A stretch of 64,000 nt of DNA from Anaerolineales bacterium (GCA_016932715.1 JAFGCG010000057.1:1-64000); one strand, 5' to 3'. Shown: positions 40,537 to 48,776, counted from the first letter of the stretch. The notes: generated by a model not told the origin, from the letters alone. Made by a program: numbers and translations.

Positions 40537-40579
40537 TGGAGATAATTCATAATGCATCGAGCACGCGAGGGACTGAGCT

Positions 40580-42568
40580 ATGAGACTGAAAAAGAGCACT
40601 ATCTTCTTTGTAGCCATTCTTGTAACGTTGAGTATTGCCACACCCGCCCTCGCAGATTACCTGGGTCCCAATCGCACTGTGGAAGATGGCAACTGCAAAG
40701 TTGTTTTGCATAAATGCGTATGGAAGGAAAACAAGCAAGCGTACGGCTATAAGAATTCAGGTAGCTGGTCCTGTCAGAGCGAAAGCAAGCCTTGGAAGAA
40801 ATATCCGAGCAACTCGCGTAACTGCAATGCAGCAAACGTCGGCTATGAGTATTGGAGTCGGGATGGCGGAGAAACAATTACTTATCCGCCTGCGACGATC
40901 ACTGGCTCTGTACAGAACTGCACATTGCGAAACGGCTGGTGTATCACTTCTCCCGAGCTCGCTCTGCGCGCGAACGAACCTGTTTCCGGGTATTCCATTA
41001 CGTTCATCGAAGGAACGCACAATGGAGCAGCTTTCCCGTGCCCAAGTGGAGCGACGAGTTGCACTGTACCGTTGGATGAAGGTAACAACAACTTTGCATA
41101 TTGGGCGCTCTCCTCCTGGGGCGACAGCTCCAGAATGGGGACAACGACTGCCAAAGTCGATACCGTTCCTCCAACGGCGGGGTTGGACATCAACGGTACA
41201 AGTGGAGCGAATGGCTGGTATGTGTCTCCTGTCACTGTGACCGCCACAGGCTCTGATTCCACATCAGGAATAGCAAATGCCCTGCTGGTTGTTGGCGGCG
41301 GTGACTGGCAAGCCTCCGCAACACTGAATGAGGGTGTGTATTTGGTGAGTGCCACATCGACTGACAACGCAGGTCATACCGGAAGCAGCGCTACGGCCAT
41401 ATCCGTTGACACAACTCCACCCAGTTTGAGCTTCGTCTTCAATGGCACACTGGGCGATAACAGCTGGTATGTATCCGATGTTGAGATCGTCCCGAGCGCA
41501 GCAGATGTAACATCGGGTCTAAGCTATTCAGAAGTAAGTGCAGATGGGGGAGTATGGACGCCTTCACAAACCATATCGGATGGCCTACACAACCTGGATG
41601 GACGCGCGTCTGATAATGCTGGGAATACACAAGCCATTTTCGATATATTGCGCATAGACACTATGGCGCCTTCATCGGATTTTGCAAGCGATTTGAAGAG
41701 CCAGGTGGTTTCCGGTGCTATACAGCTTGACGGAGGATCATCAGATCTAACATCCGGCTTGCGATCTATTGAAGTCTCGCTGGATGGAGGAATTACTTGG
41801 GAGACCGCGACCCTTTCAGGCAATACATGGACCTACGATTGGGATACAACGATTCTTCACAATGGAGTTTACACACCTCAGATACGCGGAATAGACAATG
41901 CCGGTAATTACGAGGACCCACAATCTCTCACACTGCTCGTGGACAACTTCCCGCCTCAGGTAAAGATTACAGAGTCCTGGTGGATATGGGAGAGCGGAGT
42001 CTTCCATGTGACTCCAAGTTATTTTGATATTGGCGAGATCTCGGTGAAGATCAGTGACCCAAAAGGTCGTTGGAAGCCCGTCAGGTTGAGCTACAACCCC
42101 AGTAAGAAAACGGGAGATGTGAGATGGGATCGCCGTTTCCCGGGTGACGTGATCGCGCCGTCAGGAAACTACCGCGTAAGCATCGTGGCATGCGATGTGC
42201 ATGGCAATTGTGCCAGTGATGTGGGCGTCATCCAGATTCCAGTCATTGCAGTTGTTCCTCCAACCGCCACGTTATCGCCTGAACCGGTCATCGCGCCAAC
42301 ACAGGCCGCTACGCTTCCATCAACACAGATCGCAGCTCTCCCGCCAACATCGCGTCCGGAGCCAACGAAAACGGCTCAGGCATTTATTCCTGTTCCGAAA
42401 AAAGTTGAAGCACATGGGGACGTGCACGGGAAAGACGTCTTTCCTTTATGGGTGATTTTTATCTTCGGTCTGCTCGCCATTTTGTTTGGGACAGAAGCGT
42501 TGCTCGACCCGCGCCCGGAAGCCTTGCGCTCCCTGGCGCGAACAATAAATCAATTTGTGAAGGAGTAA
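40580..42568 (+). CDS. Secreted Ig-like repeat protein, candidate pilus-associated adhesin, 662 aa
   Basis: Signal peptide (residues 1-26, ending PALADY), then a cysteine-rich region (about 35-150 with CKVVLHKCVW; WSCQSESK; NCNAAN; NCTLRNGWC). Residues about 200-470 hold three Ig-like repeats of the Omp47/Ig_3 sort: VDTVPPTAG; VDTTPPSLS; IDTMAPSSD at each start and NAGHTG/NAGNTQ/NAGNYE near each end. A Thr-Pro linker and a C-terminal TM (about 612-632) with a charged cytosolic tail anchor it. Encoded between tadC and the prepilin peptidase, so a cell-surface adhesin working with the pilus is likely. Confidence 0.7.
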   Translation: MRLKKSTIFFVAILVTLSIATPALADYLGPNRTVEDGNCKVVLHKCVWKENKQAYGYKNSGSWSCQSESKPWKKYPSNSRNCNAANVGYEYWSRDGGETITYPPATITGSVQNCTLRNGWCITSPELALRANEPVSGYSITFIEGTHNGAAFPCPSGATSCTVPLDEGNNNFAYWALSSWGDSSRMGTTTAKVDTVPPTAGLDINGTSGANGWYVSPVTVTATGSDSTSGIANALLVVGGGDWQASATLNEGVYLVSATSTDNAGHTGSSATAISVDTTPPSLSFVFNGTLGDNSWYVSDVEIVPSAADVTSGLSYSEVSADGGVWTPSQTISDGLHNLDGRASDNAGNTQAIFDILRIDTMAPSSDFASDLKSQVVSGAIQLDGGSSDLTSGLRSIEVSLDGGITWETATLSGNTWTYDWDTTILHNGVYTPQIRGIDNAGNYEDPQSLTLLVDNFPPQVKITESWWIWESGVFHVTPSYFDIGEISVKISDPKGRWKPVRLSYNPSKKTGDVRWDRRFPGDVIAPSGNYRVSIVACDVHGNCASDVGVIQIPVIAVVPPTATLSPEPVIAPTQAATLPSTQIAALPPTSRPEPTKTAQAFIPVPKKVEAHGDVHGKDVFPLWVIFIFGLLAILFGTEALLDPRPEALRSLARTINQFVKE

Positions 42569-42573
42569 GAAAC

Positions 42574-43152
42574 ATGTACGAATACATCGCAATCCTCTTG
42601 ATTGCCATCTTATGCCTCATTCTGACACTTTACAACAGACGCATGGCGGCTGCGATCCGCGGCATCGAAAGTATTGTGCAGGACTACTACGCCATGCAGA
42701 TCCGCGCGCGCCGCGCGGATCAGATGAAGGAGATCGACGCATCTTCTTTCAATGCCCTCCAATGGATTGGCGCTCAGGCAAGTTCCGGACTGGATCGCCA
42801 GGTAGAGGTAACAGAAGTGCTTCGTCTCGTGCCCGAGGCGAGCGCGATCGATCTGCGCACCGCGGACAACCGCCGTCTGGTGGTTTCTCCACTGCCTCTG
42901 CCTGAACTTCTGCGCTTTGATAAACGGCTGCGATCCAATGGCGGGAAATCCGCATCCGTGTCCAGACGAGTGGAAGCTTTTGCATCCCGTCCACTGCTCA
43001 ATCAGTCCCGCTGGGGATGGGGAGTCACTGTGGTCGAGCGCGCGCTTTCAGAAGCGGCAGAGTTTTTTGATCTCGAAGCACATGCAGCAGGGACGCGGCT
43101 CGGAATCGATTGGCGTGCTCCTGCACGGTTATGGTTCTATGTTGTGGACTGA
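42574..43152 (+). CDS. Single-TM hypothetical protein in Tad operon, 192 aa
   Basis: ATG at 42574 after AAGGAGTAAG. N-terminal TM (about 3-20), then a helical region and a soluble domain (WGVTVVERALSEAAEFFDLEAHAAGTRL in parts). No family recognised. It overlaps the prepilin peptidase by 14 nt, so the two are coupled. Confidence 0.5.
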   Translation: MYEYIAILLIAILCLILTLYNRRMAAAIRGIESIVQDYYAMQIRARRADQMKEIDASSFNALQWIGAQASSGLDRQVEVTEVLRLVPEASAIDLRTADNRRLVVSPLPLPELLRFDKRLRSNGGKSASVSRRVEAFASRPLLNQSRWGWGVTVVERALSEAAEFFDLEAHAAGTRLGIDWRAPARLWFYVVD

Positions 43153-43570
43153 TCTTCTGATCCGTTTCGTTCTGATGGCTGCTCTCACCTGGATGGGTAT
43201 TCAGGATCGTCGAACGCGTGAAGTCTCCAATGCCCTGACCATCCCCATGCTTATCGGAGGAGTTATTGTGGTCGCTTTTCAGCTAATCGCCCGGGACCCT
43301 TTTGCAGTTGCATCCATCCTGATCATTGCACTGCTGACCTTCGCGGCTCTGCGCGGCTGGATGGGCGGCGCAGATTGGAAAGTGCTTGTGGGATTATTTG
43401 GACTCTGGCCTCTTGCTGGATTGGCATCTCTTACTGGTGCAGGATTGTTTGGCGCCGGCGCGATCTTGTGGACCGGAGATCGGAACGCCAGCTTCCCCGC
43501 TATTTATATCTTTGCAGTTTCAGCTCTCTTGACTTTTTTCGCAGAGGTCTCTATAATCACGCCCAATTAG
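43139..43570 (+). CDS. tadV: Prepilin peptidase (A24 family, TadV/CpaA-like)
   Basis: 143 aa from the ATG at 43139. The two active-site aspartates are Asp23 in IQDRRTREVSN and Asp79 in GWMGGADWK, a variant of the GxGD motif. Short form without the N-terminal methyltransferase domain of PilD. It cleaves the pilin and TadE-type leader peptides before assembly. The 3' end contains the promoter for the pilin operon. Confidence 0.8.
   Translation: MLWTDLLIRFVLMAALTWMGIQDRRTREVSNALTIPMLIGGVIVVAFQLIARDPFAVASILIIALLTFAALRGWMGGADWKVLVGLFGLWPLAGLASLTGAGLFGAGAILWTGDRNASFPAIYIFAVSALLTFFAEVSIITPN
43529..43557 (+). promoter_or_regulatory. Sigma-70-type promoter for the pilin operon
   Basis: TTGACT (43529-43534), 17-bp spacer, TATAAT (43552-43557), located inside the end of the prepilin peptidase gene. 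It gives the pilin genes their own strong promoter. Confidence 0.8.
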
Positions 43571-43605
43571 GTGTAATTCTCTTAGGAGAATTGCGCCTTT
43601 TTTTA
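43570..43605 (+). terminator. Rho-independent terminator in the pilin leader
   Basis: GGTGTAATTCTC (43570-43581), loop TTAG, GAGAATTGCGCC (43586-43597), then TTTTTTT. It lies between the promoter at 43529 and the pilin ATG, so it would end most upstream transcripts and attenuate those from the nearby promoter. A small stem CCCC-TGAC-GGGG (43609-43620) follows, then AAGGAG. Confidence 0.85.
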
Positions 43606-43646
43606 TTTCCCCTGACGGGGATAACCAATTCAAAAAGGAGTGTTCC

Positions 43647-43820
43647 ATGTTCAAGTCAATCTTCAAAGCATTCAAGCACCTCGTTCTCAACGAACGCGGC
43701 GATGACTATGGCGAGAAGGCTGTGATCCTCGTCCTGGTAGTTTTGGCAGGCGTTGGCGCTTTCTCTATGTTCGGCGGCAAGGTCGTGGAACTGATCACCC
43801 GCGCTGCCAGTGGAATATAG
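43647..43820 (+). CDS. flp: Flp-type pilin, 57 aa
   Basis: MFKSIFKAFKHLVLNERGDDYGEK opening (in parts MFKSIFKAFKHL, NERGDDYGEK), then a hydrophobic stretch of about 20 residues. Cleavage after Gly18 would put Glu23 at position +5, as in Flp/type IV pilins, and leave a mature pilin of 39 residues, at the short end of known sizes. AAGGAG at 43635-43640 precedes the ATG. Downstream are TadE- and TadG-like pseudopilins. It is the structural subunit of the pilus. Confidence 0.8.
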   Translation: MFKSIFKAFKHLVLNERGDDYGEKAVILVLVVLAGVGAFSMFGGKVVELITRAASGI

Positions 43821-43824
43821 TTTA

Positions 43825-44253
43825 ATGCGCAATCTCTTTCGTCTCTTCAGGACAACGTTTCTCTCGCGCAGAGGCGATGAGTTTGCACAGACCGCGATTG
43901 CCATGCCGGTCATTGTGCTGGTCACGGTCGCATTGATGAATCTCACCATGGCCGGCTTTGCCAGCGTGAACGCCAACAATGCTGCCAACTACGCAGCGCG
44001 CGTTGGCTCTGTCACCCAGCGGGGTGCAGGCGGCGCGGCATACAACGCGGCGATGACGTCCATCTCGCATGCGCCAATCGGTGAGTATGTCGTCTCTGTT
44101 TCCGGGGGAGGTTTTCCGGGTGCGCAGATCAATGTCCAGGTGAATTGGACCGTCCCGAATTACATGGGCGGACTGCTGAGTTTCCTGGGAGGGGACATTG
44201 GAGGCGACTTCCAGGGCACTGGCACATCGGTTTTTCGACAGGAGGGTTGGTGA
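43825..44253 (+). CDS. tadE: TadE-like pseudopilin
   Basis: 142 aa, ATG at 43825, 4 nt after the pilin stop. Leader ends SRRGDEFAQTA, then a hydrophobic helix (about 24-46), then an outer domain with NNAANYAARVGSVTQRG, the usual TadE-like region. Pilus assembly minor subunit processed by the prepilin peptidase. Confidence 0.75.
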   Translation: MRNLFRLFRTTFLSRRGDEFAQTAIAMPVIVLVTVALMNLTMAGFASVNANNAANYAARVGSVTQRGAGGAAYNAAMTSISHAPIGEYVVSVSGGGFPGAQINVQVNWTVPNYMGGLLSFLGGDIGGDFQGTGTSVFRQEGW

Positions 44254-44711
44254 TGCGCTTGCTTCTCTCACAGCGCGCGGATGCCTTTGCCTGGTTCGCA
44301 GCTCTGATGCTCTTCGTTGGCATTCCACTCGCATCCCTGAGCATTGACATCACGCGCATGATGTATGTGCGTGGTCATCTGCAGACCGCCTCTGATGCAG
44401 CCTGCCAGGCCGCCGCGGACGCGCTCGATGTCCCGCATTTCATCACAACCGGTGACGCCCGTATCAATGCTGGTCTTGGACGTTCGCAGGCTGGGCAGGT
44501 ATTTGGCGCCACGCTAATCGATGCTGAGAAGATTGGATATGGCTATGGTCTGGGAATTGATTTTCCCGGTCCCCGCTTTGCTCACTGCACAGCGACGGCC
44601 ACAGTGGATCACATCATTCCGATGACGCCGGCGATGAATATCGTGGTTGAAACCACATCCGAAATGCGCGTACGAACACTTCGACTTGGCTCAGTGCAGG
44701 CTTTGCAGTAG
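44253..44711 (+). CDS. TadG-like protein (Tad domain), short form
   Basis: 152 aa, ATG at 44253 overlapping the tadE stop. N-terminal hydrophobic helix (about 12-33: FAALMLFVGIPLASLSID) followed by DITRMMYVRGHLQTASDAACQAAADAL, the Tad-domain signature (here split as ITRMMYVRGHLQTASDAAC and QAAADAL). No von Willebrand domain, unlike long TadG proteins. Minor pilus component. Confidence 0.7.
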   Translation: MRLLLSQRADAFAWFAALMLFVGIPLASLSIDITRMMYVRGHLQTASDAACQAAADALDVPHFITTGDARINAGLGRSQAGQVFGATLIDAEKIGYGYGLGIDFPGPRFAHCTATATVDHIIPMTPAMNIVVETTSEMRVRTLRLGSVQALQ

Positions 44712-44720
44712 AGGTCAGCA

Positions 44721-45167
44721 ATGGAAATCGAACTTGATTTGCGCACTGAACAACTGAATGCCTGGCGGACGGCTGCCATCCTCATATTGATTCTGACATT
44801 GGTTGGATTAGGAGCCATTGGAGCGCGCGTTACACCTGTTGCCGCGGATAATTCTCCGAAATTGCTTTCGTGGCAGGACTGGCGTTTGCTCCAGGCGGAA
44901 CGTGCCTATCGTGCAGAGCTGGCTGTGCTTCAGGAAGATGCCGCACAACTGGCAAACATGCTCGAAGAACATCCGAGCCCGGTAGCCGCGCAGATCCTTG
45001 CTGAACGCATTGCCAGGCACGCCAAGGCGGGCGATGCTTCACTGGCTGCCGCGCGTGAAACCTTGTTGATGGCTGCATTGAACGTGCGCGACTGGTCGGC
45101 CGGAACATTGGGTCGCGATACAGCTGTCCAATCGGTCAAAGATGCCTTTGCACTGCTAGGACAATAG
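44721..45167 (+). CDS. Single-TM helical protein, 148 aa
   Basis: TM at about residues 14-35, then a long helical domain (LLQAERAYRAELAVLQEDAAQLANML region). No family recognised. Placed between tadG and the nuclease-like gene with tight spacing (9 nt and 1 nt). Confidence 0.5.
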   Translation: MEIELDLRTEQLNAWRTAAILILILTLVGLGAIGARVTPVAADNSPKLLSWQDWRLLQAERAYRAELAVLQEDAAQLANMLEEHPSPVAAQILAERIARHAKAGDASLAAARETLLMAALNVRDWSAGTLGRDTAVQSVKDAFALLGQ

Positions 45168-45168
45168 C

Positions 45169-46425
45169 ATGAGTCTCCTGGGTATTGAACACCACCGCGC
45201 TTTAGATGACCTGCTCTCTGCAGAGCGGCAGTTGCGCGCGCAGGGTGAGCTGGTCGTTCAGGATTTTCGCCAACTCCTCCTGGAGACGGCCATTCGCCTG
45301 GATGGAGAGCGGCTCGAGGCTATCCGACGGGAAAACCCACTCATTCCATCGATATGGACTGTCGGCGAGTGGCGGGAATTTCTGCGTGACATTCCAGATG
45401 TAAGAGGCTGGGGTACTCCAGTTCAATCGAGCGCGTCGACCGAGCGTGAACGTGATCTGCTCAAGCAGATCGAAGCATTACAGGCGCAGCTGGAGAATGC
45501 CTTTCATCGGTTGGATGAGGAAAAGGAGCGCGCTGAAGCCGCGGCAGCGGTGCACCCTGTTCCTGCTTCTGATGGCGCTATAGCAGGTATAGAACTGCCC
45601 AAAGGTGCAACGCCGTGCCTTCTCGATCTGAACGAACATGTGAAGAATCTCCTGCCATCTTTGCCTGCAAAACCACCTACCGCATTTGCGAAAACACTGG
45701 ATGGTGGCGGCAGGATCGGTGGAGATCTGAAGCGTGCCTATCAGCGGTACTGGATTGCCTTGTACATGATTGGGCGCTGGGGATTATCGGCTTCGATGGA
45801 AATCGAAGAAGTCCTTGCAGCAATGGCTGGTGTCTCTTCTGGGTCCGGATCCTTGCGGCGCATTTTGGTCGACCTTGCGAATGCTGCTCTTCTAACCAGC
45901 GAAATTCTGACAATGGATGCGCCCCGTACAGCCTTGCGACTTTATCGACTCTCTTCGGAAGGCGAGAAACTTTTTGAAGCTTTGTTCAAGCAGAAACCGG
46001 AAGAAAATGAGTGGTCAAAGCTTATCCGTCTTCATGAGGGTGAACGTTTTACTGAACATACGCTGGCTGTTATGACTTTTGCCATGCATGCACGTAAGCG
46101 AGGCTATGCCACGCACATCCTGCCTCAAGTAGATGGAAATGCCGAGCCTGATCTGTGGATTGGTCGAAGCGACGAACAACTCTACGTGGAAGTAGAACTT
46201 GGTCTAAAAGAACGTACTGCAAAATGGCGTCACCAGGCTGAACTAAATGGCGGCAAAGCTGCCATCTGTGCTGGGACCGAAAAGGGCCGTCAGCGTCTCA
46301 GTGGTGATTGCAAGCTGGATAACATTCCTGGCTCTGCAACCGATCTCGAAGCCTTGATCGACGCGAAGTACAAGACGGTTAATCACACAAGCTCATTATG
46401 GGTTGAGCAATGGGAAGCTGGATGA
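45169..46425 (+). CDS. Winged-helix plus nuclease-like protein, possible Replic_Relax relative, 418 aa
   Basis: Starts 1 nt after the previous stop. N-terminal helical region, a coiled coil (about 90-130), a winged-helix-like domain (about 175-270), and a C-terminal domain with EHTLAVMTFAMHARKRGY, EPDLWIGRSDEQLYVEVELG and KWRHQAELNG. The His, Pro-Asp and Glu-x-Glu pattern resembles the PD-(D/E)xK-like half of replication-relaxation proteins found in Gram-positive plasmids. If so it is the best relaxase candidate here; a restriction-type nuclease is the alternative. Confidence 0.4.
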   Translation: MSLLGIEHHRALDDLLSAERQLRAQGELVVQDFRQLLLETAIRLDGERLEAIRRENPLIPSIWTVGEWREFLRDIPDVRGWGTPVQSSASTERERDLLKQIEALQAQLENAFHRLDEEKERAEAAAAVHPVPASDGAIAGIELPKGATPCLLDLNEHVKNLLPSLPAKPPTAFAKTLDGGGRIGGDLKRAYQRYWIALYMIGRWGLSASMEIEEVLAAMAGVSSGSGSLRRILVDLANAALLTSEILTMDAPRTALRLYRLSSEGEKLFEALFKQKPEENEWSKLIRLHEGERFTEHTLAVMTFAMHARKRGYATHILPQVDGNAEPDLWIGRSDEQLYVEVELGLKERTAKWRHQAELNGGKAAICAGTEKGRQRLSGDCKLDNIPGSATDLEALIDAKYKTVNHTSSLWVEQWEAG

Positions 46426-46662
46426 TCAGTTGCGACTCATGGCATCTTCCGCCGTGGATCGCCACAGGCTATCCAGTCCCGCAGCGCGGGACGGCGCAAG
46501 GCGCCGCCTGACTTGACTACGCAGAACCTTACCAACTGAATACGCCGGACCACCTCCGGCGCGTCCCTGGAAGGGTTCACCAAGACATTTGCGTCCTGGT
46601 GAGCACTATCCCGTTTAGGGAAACGAACCAGGGCGCGCATTTCTCCATGGAGGTATCCAGAA
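46426..46662 (+). promoter_or_regulatory. Structured leader of the Rad52-like gene (237 bp without a gene)
   Basis: Hairpins in order: GTCCCGC-AGC-GCGGGAC (46476-46492), GGCGC-AAG-GCGCC (46493-46505), CGCCGGA-CCACC-TCCGGCG (about 46543-46561), CCC-TGGAA-GGG (about 46565-46575), CACCA...TGGTG (about 46579-46602). The first two recur as a pair at 48707-48738. The ribosome site is ATGGAGG before the ATG at 46663. No clear promoter was recognised inside. Confidence 0.55.
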
Positions 46663-47457
46663 ATGGAAAACTATAAGACTCTCACCGGTATGTCGATGAA
46701 CCAGGTGTATGAGCATTTGGATCGCGAACTGCCTGCAGGCGCGTATAAAGAAATCAAGGGCAGTCATGGCAAGGACGGCAAGCCTCTCACCGACATTGAC
46801 CCGAACTATGCCACAGACGTTCTCAATGAAATCTTTGGCGTGTGCGGAGTGGGTTGGGGTTACGACTACGACAGCCATGACCTGTCTCTGACAGTCGAGA
46901 CGCGCAAAACCAGAAGCGGCGATACGCGGCGCGTTTGTACTGCGATCCTGAGCAGGATGAGTTTTTGGTACAAATTGCTTGATGACCAGGAGGTCAAATC
47001 CTTTGTCATTGTTGCCGGAGGTGCGAGCGACAACGACGATGAGGCATACGCGATCAAAGGCGCGACTACCTATGCCCTCGGAAATGCCATTTCCAAGCTC
47101 GGATGGCAGAAGTCGGTGTACCAGGGCGCACGTTCTCACATGACCGTGAAGTCTGGGACGAAGGCAACAACTGCTGTAAAGGCTGGCGCAACGCCCGCAC
47201 CGAAGCCAACTCCAAAAGCCGCGAAGGCAAAGGCTTCTGATGACGAGATTGTGGACGATCCTCCCCTGAACGCCGCGGCCTTCGTCATTCCGAGCGGCAA
47301 TCGCAAGGGACAGGTGCTTGGCGATCAATCCCTTGATGTGATCAAGTGGTATGCCGAGTCTCTCAAGCCTGCAAATGAGTCCCAAAAGGCTCTGCAGTGC
47401 GCTGCCCAGCAGCTCCTCAAGGTCCGCTCCAATGGCCACGAACCTGTGGCCGCCTAG
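46663..47457 (+). CDS. Rad52-like single-strand annealing protein
   Basis: 264 aa. The N-terminal 155 residues match the Rad52/Rad22 annealing fold: LPAGAYKEI, LTDIDPNYATDVLNEIFGVCG, GWGYDYD, and AIKGATTYALGNAISKLG. Then a Lys/Ala/Pro-rich linker (about 165-200) and a helical C-terminal tail, similar to phage Sak-type proteins. It pairs complementary single strands and promotes recombination of the element. It is followed by the SSB-like gene, as recombinase and SSB are often paired. Confidence 0.75.
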   Translation: MENYKTLTGMSMNQVYEHLDRELPAGAYKEIKGSHGKDGKPLTDIDPNYATDVLNEIFGVCGVGWGYDYDSHDLSLTVETRKTRSGDTRRVCTAILSRMSFWYKLLDDQEVKSFVIVAGGASDNDDEAYAIKGATTYALGNAISKLGWQKSVYQGARSHMTVKSGTKATTAVKAGATPAPKPTPKAAKAKASDDEIVDDPPLNAAAFVIPSGNRKGQVLGDQSLDVIKWYAESLKPANESQKALQCAAQQLLKVRSNGHEPVAA

Positions 47458-47469
47458 TCCGGCGTTTAC

Positions 47470-47632
47470 TTCTGCGTAACCTTTGGGAGGCGCAAGCCGC
47501 CTCCCAAACCTACAGGTTTCCAGTCGTTCTTTTGACTGATAAGCCGTCTGCACATTAATAATTGAGAATTCGAGTTTTTTGGTGAGCATCAATTCTGTTG
47601 ACTGCTCATACTTTTCCATTTGGAGGTTCAAC
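47470..47632 (+). promoter_or_regulatory. Terminator-like hairpin and promoter between Rad52-like and SSB-like genes
   Basis: A perfect 11-bp stem TTTGGGAGGCG with CGCCTCCCAAA and loop CAAGC (about 47483-47509), without a T-run. Then TTGACT (47532-47537), 18-bp spacer, TAATAA (47556-47561) as a candidate promoter. TGAGCA...TGCTCA (about 47583-47607) forms a leader stem before GGAGG and the ATG at 47633. Confidence 0.5.
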
Positions 47633-48523
47633 ATGGCAACTAAGATTGCTACCCCTGAAAAAAAGGCGAAGCAGTTCAAACGCTCCGTCGAACAATTTGA
47701 TTTGAACACTGCGACCGTTGCCGGAACGATTATTCGATTGTGGGGTCGTTCCGGCGACGTGTTCGCCCGTCTGCGGGTTTTGCTTCGCGGCGAACTGCGT
47801 GAGAAGGATGACACACAGTCCATATATGTAACAATTCGTATTCCGGATGGGACGATCGCCGGGCAGCCGGTTACACTGCAGGCAGATGATGTGATCCTGG
47901 TCAAAGGCTATCTTACGCACACCAATTACGATGAGACCCTGCGTAAATTCCTGAACGTAGCCGGCGAGTCGAAATTCCTGGAAGAAAACATCCCGGCTGA
48001 AGATCTCGATACCTGGCGCTCCATTCAATTCAAAAGACAGAACGCAGTTCTAAATGCGATTGAACTGACACCCGTTCTTGATGGTGACCAAAAGGTGGAA
48101 ATCGTTCATTGTGTGGACCTGGAGGGTATTACCGCCCGGACGTGGGAATACAGGCATGATCGCGGTGTGGATTTGTTTCTAAGGCTTGCCATTTATGACG
48201 AATGGACGACCATCTCGCGTGAAAAACAGGGGAATTTTGGACGCCCATTCCGTATTCCTCACTATGTCAATGTCCTCTTGCCGGATGGAAAGACTATGCA
48301 AGGCAAGCCTGTCAATATCGCTGTGAAGCAACGTATTCGCGTACGTGGTGAGCTGCGTGATAAAGGATACCGGGTGACATTACGAGAGTCCCTGATGTCT
48401 CTAGGCTCTTCCGAGATCGCCGAAATGATGGGGCGCGTGATCAATGCGGAGAAACTACAGGAGATCTCGGCTCAGCAGGAAAGCCTGCATGTTCTGGCAA
48501 ATGCTGTAATTGTTTATGGTTAG
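47633..48523 (+). CDS. Tandem OB-fold SSB-like protein, 296 aa
   Basis: ATG at 47633 after TGGAGG. Two similar halves: about residues 22-130 (TVAGTIIRLWGRSGDVFARLRV; PVTLQADDVILVKGYL) and about 145-265 (a KVEIVHCVDLEGI start; DVFLRL-like DLFLRLAIYDEW; RIRVRGELRDKGYR). Each has the strand order and gV.lkG.l motif of OB-fold ssDNA-binding proteins. Probably an element-specific SSB working with the Rad52-like protein. The acidic SSB tip (DDIPF) is absent. Confidence 0.55.
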   Translation: MATKIATPEKKAKQFKRSVEQFDLNTATVAGTIIRLWGRSGDVFARLRVLLRGELREKDDTQSIYVTIRIPDGTIAGQPVTLQADDVILVKGYLTHTNYDETLRKFLNVAGESKFLEENIPAEDLDTWRSIQFKRQNAVLNAIELTPVLDGDQKVEIVHCVDLEGITARTWEYRHDRGVDLFLRLAIYDEWTTISREKQGNFGRPFRIPHYVNVLLPDGKTMQGKPVNIAVKQRIRVRGELRDKGYRVTLRESLMSLGSSEIAEMMGRVINAEKLQEISAQQESLHVLANAVIVYG

Positions 48524-48706
48524 AAGAAGTATTTATGATTGTATAGCATTCCCCTTGGGAAAATGCCTCCTCGCCAGCTCTCAAGCGTGGCGCCGCAGGT
48601 TCATGGCTTGCAGGAGGTCATCCAGACTCTTCGCCAATTTCCCTTCCCTCCTTTTTCCTTGCCTTTGGACGCAAGGTGCATCACACCCCGCGCGTTCAGT
48701 TGGCGA

Positions 48707-48738
48707 GTCCCGCAGAGCGGGATGGCGCTATAGGCGCT
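48707..48738 (+). repeat. Paired hairpin motif, second copy
   Basis: GTCCCGC-AGA-GCGGGAT (48707-48723) directly followed by GGCGC-TATAG-GCGCT (48724-48738). The same pair of stems in the same order is at 46476-46505, with compensating changes (T for C in the first stem). The surrounding text differs, so the structure seems to be what is kept. Confidence 0.55.
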
Positions 48739-48776
48739 CATCTCTGTGGAGGCGATAGCCAGGCGAGGTGTTTGTT

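Noticed and set aside
40580-42568. Treating the Ig-like protein as a secretin or outer-membrane protein
   Set aside because: It has Ig-like repeats, a Thr-Pro linker and a C-terminal TM, and no secretin domain; the operon has no outer-membrane components.
46615-47904. 429-codon minus-strand open frame across the Rad52-like and SSB-like genes
   Set aside because: Opposes two genes with recognisable families and good ribosome sites; composition is that of a shadow.
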